Below are positions 23,280-24,997 of a DNA stretch of 24,997 nt, piece by piece. The stretch spans positions 1 through 24,997 of the forward strand of contig DHRN01000025.1 in assembly GCA_002411175.1 (NCBI GenBank), in the 5' to 3' direction. The notes beneath the pieces are model-generated. The model saw only the letters and a program-made list of their open reading frames with translations. It searched no databases and was not told the DNA's origin. How positions within the stretch are numbered: position 1 is the first letter of the stretch; each line of letters begins with the position of its first letter. Source of the stretch: Anaerolineaceae bacterium UBA5311 (GTDB lineage Bacteria > Chloroflexota > Anaerolineae > Anaerolineales > Anaerolineaceae). The position numbers and the translations under genes were made by a program.

Positions 23280-23798
23280 ATTAGTAATAAACCAGAATAT
23301 CGTATTAATGAGCGTATCCGAGCCGAAAAGGTCCGCCTTGTGGACGAAACCGGAGAAAACGTCGGAATAGTGAGCATCGATGCCGCCCTCCAACGTGCCA
23401 ACAACGTCGGATTAGACCTGGTCGAGATCGCCCCCAACGCCGACCCTCCCGTGGTCAAAATCATCAACTACAGCAAGTTCCTTTATGAAAAGGAAAAGAA
23501 AGAGCGCGAAGCCCGCAAATCTCAAACCAAAATTGAGATCAAAGAAATCCGTCTGCGTCCGAAAACCAGCGACCATCACCAGGGTTTCAAGGTCCGCGAC
23601 GCACGCCGATGGTTGGAAAGCGGCATGAAAGTGCGCGTGACCATTCGCTTCAGAGGGCGGGAAATCACTTACCCTGAACTTGCACTCGAAGATCTTAGAG
23701 AAATAGCCGAAGAGTTGAGCGACGTGTCTGAAATCGAACAAGCCCCAAACATGGAAGGGCGTTCGATGTTCATGATGCTGGCACCCAGGAAAAGTTAG
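23280..23798 (+). CDS. infC: Translation initiation factor IF-3, ATT start
   Basis: Binds the 30S subunit, keeps it apart from 50S and checks the start codon and initiator tRNA. The 172 residues show PEYRINERIRAEKVRLVD at the N-terminus, the N-domain (VGIVSIDAALQRANNVGLDLVEIAP), a basic linker (YEKEKKEREARKSQ) and the C-domain (EIRLRPKTSDHH; GMKVRVTIRFRGRE). No ATG or GTG lies at the family N-terminus. The ATT at 23280 has AAGGAG nine bases upstream, and an in-frame TAA lies shortly before it. AUU is the classic infC start in E. coli, where IF-3 represses its own translation by rejecting it. Starting at the GTG at 23340 would remove conserved residues. Confidence 0.95.
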   Translation: MSNKPEYRINERIRAEKVRLVDETGENVGIVSIDAALQRANNVGLDLVEIAPNADPPVVKIINYSKFLYEKEKKEREARKSQTKIEIKEIRLRPKTSDHHQGFKVRDARRWLESGMKVRVTIRFRGREITYPELALEDLREIAEELSDVSEIEQAPNMEGRSMFMMLAPRKS

Positions 23799-23812
23799 TA
23801 CGAAATTAATTG

Positions 23813-23839
23813 TTGACACAGCAGATTATCTGGTATAAT
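23813..23839 (+). promoter_or_regulatory. Internal promoter for rpmI-rplT with short spacer
   Basis: TTGACA (23813-23818) and TATAAT (23834-23839) are both perfect consensus hexamers but only 15 bp apart, shorter than the optimal 17. The -10 box lies inside a 9-bp inverted repeat (23821-23843), which suggests either regulation at this site or overlap with an RNA hairpin. Confidence 0.5.
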
Positions 23840-23843
23840 CTGC
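23821..23843 (+). terminator. Palindrome overlapping the rpmI promoter; possible infC terminator or operator
   Basis: GCAGATTAT (23821-23829) and ATAATCTGC (23835-23843) are perfect inverted repeats with a 5-nt loop, followed by TTTTGGTTT. In RNA read through from infC it would form an AU-rich hairpin with a short U-run. As DNA it places a symmetric site over the -10 box. I cannot tell which use is real. Confidence 0.45.
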
Positions 23844-23857
23844 TTTTGGTTTATTGA

Positions 23858-23886
23858 CCGACGGCTGAGCATTTCGCAGCCGTTGG
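23858..23886 (+). promoter_or_regulatory. Stem-loop in the rpmI leader
   Basis: CCGACGGCTG (23858-23867) pairs with CAGCCGTTGG (23877-23886) over 10 bp with one G-U pair and a 9-nt loop; ATTTTCTAAGAGGAG follows. It is a strong structure just before the rpmI ribosome site. It may be an attenuator or a ribosomal-protein binding site for the L35/L20 operon; no named leader family is claimed. Confidence 0.45.
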
Positions 23887-23908
23887 ATTTTCTAAGAGGA
23901 GTTTGATC

Positions 23909-24145
23909 GTGCCACGTAAAAAGAGTAGTGGAAAGTACAAAATAAAAACTCATAAGGCAACGTCCAAACGCTTCCGCATGACCGGCTCTGGTAAAGTTGT
24001 TCGAACCAAGATTGGGAAGGGTCACTTGCGCCGCAACACTTCCCAGCGAACAAAATATTTGCTCGCTGAAACTCTTGAAGTTCAATCCAGCGGATTGGTC
24101 AAGCATATAAAGCGCCTGGCGCCCTATATGAGCAAAAAGGACTAA
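23909..24145 (+). CDS. rpmI: 50S ribosomal protein L35
   Basis: A 78-residue basic protein of the large subunit. The family core KTHKATSKRFRMTGSGKVVR is intact, followed by HLRRNTSQRTK. The start is the GTG at 23909, with AGAGGAG seven bases upstream, giving the usual MPRKKS N-terminus; an in-frame TTG at 23903 lies too close to the ribosome site. The protein is some 12 residues longer than the common 64-66, due to the C-terminal part after the core. It lies between infC and rplT in the standard order, with its own leader structure and promoter. Confidence 0.95.
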   Translation: MPRKKSSGKYKIKTHKATSKRFRMTGSGKVVRTKIGKGHLRRNTSQRTKYLLAETLEVQSSGLVKHIKRLAPYMSKKD

Positions 24146-24148
24146 GGA

Positions 24149-24224
24149 CGGTCCTGTCAATTTCGATTTAGTGTGGCTGTTGGGTGTTTACAACGAGACC
24201 AAAAGTCTGACGCCCAGGGGACCG
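24149..24224 (+). promoter_or_regulatory. Structured spacer before rplT (candidate L20 operator)
   Basis: Three nested pairings are visible: CGGTCC (24149-24154) with GGACCG (24219-24224), TGGGTGT (24181-24187) with ACGCCCA (24210-24216, one G-U), and AGAC (24196-24199) with GTCT (24205-24208) around CAAAA. The outer helix ends three bases before the AAGGAG of rplT. L20 is known to repress its own operon by binding mRNA in E. coli and Bacillus; this site is suited to the same task, but that is inference. Confidence 0.45.
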
Positions 24225-24238
24225 CAAAGGAGTGAAGA

Positions 24239-24586
24239 ATGGCAAGAGTAAAGAGTGGACCATATCGCCGACGCCGTCATCAGCGGCTGATTGCCCATAA
24301 CAAAGGTTATCGGGGCAGTTACAATCATTTGTTCAAACGAGCTAATGAGGCTTTCCTGCATGCCCAATGGTATGCTTATAACGACCGCCGCAATCGTAAA
24401 CGCGATCTGCGCCGGCTCTGGATTGCCCGCATCAACGCCGCTTCCCGCATGAATGGCACAACCTACAGTCGTCTCATCGCCGGAATGCGCAGGAACAATG
24501 TGATCATTAACCGCAAAATGTTGGCTGATATCGCCGTGCACGATCCTAAAGCTTTCGTCAAGGTGGTTGAAACCGCCCTGGCATAG
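24239..24586 (+). CDS. rplT: 50S ribosomal protein L20
   Basis: A 115-residue basic protein that binds 23S rRNA early in 50S assembly and is often the repressor of its own operon. The typical N-terminal helix is present (RRRRHQRLIAHNKGYRG), followed by ANEAFLHAQWYAYNDRRNRKRDLRRLWIARINAA and the globular C-terminal part. AAGGAG lies before the ATG. The length fits the family (about 117). It is the last gene of the infC-rpmI-rplT unit, ended by a strong terminator. Confidence 0.97.
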   Translation: MARVKSGPYRRRRHQRLIAHNKGYRGSYNHLFKRANEAFLHAQWYAYNDRRNRKRDLRRLWIARINAASRMNGTTYSRLIAGMRRNNVIINRKMLADIAVHDPKAFVKVVETALA

Positions 24587-24611
24587 TCTTAACCTCACCT
24601 GGTAAAACCTT

Positions 24612-24639
24612 CCCCTGTGAACTCGCACAGGGGTTTTTT
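24612..24639 (+). terminator. Rho-independent terminator of infC-rpmI-rplT
   Basis: CCCCTGTG (24612-24619) pairs with CACAGGGG (24626-24633), loop 6 nt, followed by six T. AAAACC before the stem extends the pairing with the T-run. Confidence 0.93.
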
Positions 24640-24750
24640 GTCATTTTAACCATTTTCGCGAAAAAAATTAACCCGCCGGTGGGGCAGTCGCCGCGATTGA
24701 AAGCCAAGTGTGTATACAAAGTACACAATCGCAGCGAGCTGGCAAAATAC

Positions 24751-24855
24751 AGGGGTTATCGGACTCCGAAACGGCAGTGGTGGGTTCAGGACGTGAGCAG
24801 GGAGTAGGGAATAGAGACCAGGAACTGGTTTTGTCATCCTGAGCCTCTTTTGCGA
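24751..24855 (-). repeat. Dispersed intergenic repeat, copy B
   Basis: The reverse complement matches copy A at 5565-5680; the 29-nt core at 24764-24792 differs at two positions. Here the heptamer part is degenerate and shorter. The segment 24640-24750 before it has a TTTTCGCGAAAA palindrome (24653-24664) and no gene. Confidence 0.6.
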
Positions 24856-24907
24856 AGGATCTGGTCAATCGGAACGGTTAGACCCTTATGAATTACTTTT
24901 ACGAAGT

Positions 24908-24987
24908 GCTTGTCCCGTTCCGGCGAAGCCATCTTTTCGTAGGGAACGCGGCTTGTCCCGTTCCGGCGAAGCCATCTTTTCGTAGGG
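24908..24987 (+). repeat. Direct tandem repeat, 37-bp unit x2 with 43-bp period
   Basis: Units at 24908-24944 and 24951-24987 are identical, separated by AACGCG. Each contains GTTCCGGCGAAGCC, also seen with one change at 5495-5508. The array may continue beyond the window. No coding potential or palindromic unit of CRISPR type is seen, and the spacing is too short and regular for spacers. Confidence 0.7.
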
Positions 24988-24997
24988 CGAGACGTTT

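Noticed and set aside
24908..24987. Possible CRISPR repeats
   Set aside because: Only two units, a 6-bp gap instead of a 30-40 bp spacer, and no cas genes.

Overview
The window is about 25 kb of bacterial chromosome. It looks like a Chloroflexota (Anaerolineae-type) genome. The supporting signs are a MalT-like ATPase fused to a C-terminal BTAD activator, a lipoprotein with a Pro/Thr/Glu-rich linker, a T-box-controlled thrS, moderate GC and many short low-complexity intergenic repeats. This lineage call is inference from gene style. No rRNA, tRNA, CRISPR array, transposase or phage gene was seen.

Region 1 (347-5362, minus strand) is a glycan cassette. In transcription order it holds a 34-residue single-span membrane peptide, a large multi-span GT-C-like protein with a soluble helical-repeat tail, a GtrB/ArnC-type polyprenyl-phosphate glycosyltransferase, a WecD-like N-acetyltransferase and a WecE-like sugar aminotransferase. 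The last two would make dTDP-Fuc4NAc. The first enzymes suggest transfer through a lipid carrier to a surface acceptor.

Region 2 (5736-7950, plus strand) is thrS behind a full T-box riboswitch with an ACC (Thr) specifier and its own promoter. It ends at a bidirectional terminator shared with the converging operon.

Region 3 (7967-17959, minus strand) is a ten-gene run. An SDR reductase, a ketoacyl-synthase-III-like protein lacking the usual His/Asn pair, a family I CoA-transferase, a small lipocalin-like protein and an alpha/beta hydrolase come first. A complete branched-chain amino acid (HAAT) type ABC transporter follows: lipoprotein, LivG, LivF, an oversized LivH and LivM. The layout suggests uptake of a small acid or amino acid coupled to acyl-CoA chemistry. 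The substrate cannot be read from sequence. Directly upstream on the same strand (18262-21468) is a 1068-residue MalT/BTAD regulator, a candidate controller.

Region 4 (21864-24640) has an M29 aminopeptidase (minus strand) divergent from infC-rpmI-rplT (plus strand). infC starts with the rare ATT codon. The two ribosomal protein genes are preceded by palindromes and paired segments that could be autoregulatory.

The intergenic stretches at 1-346, 5363-5735, 17960-18261, 21469-21863 and 24640-24997 carry tandem and dispersed repeats. Two repeat families occur at more than one place in the window. The most interesting items are the KASIII variant and its operon, the glycan cassette with its small membrane peptide, the enlarged LivH, and the structured leaders of rpmI and rplT.
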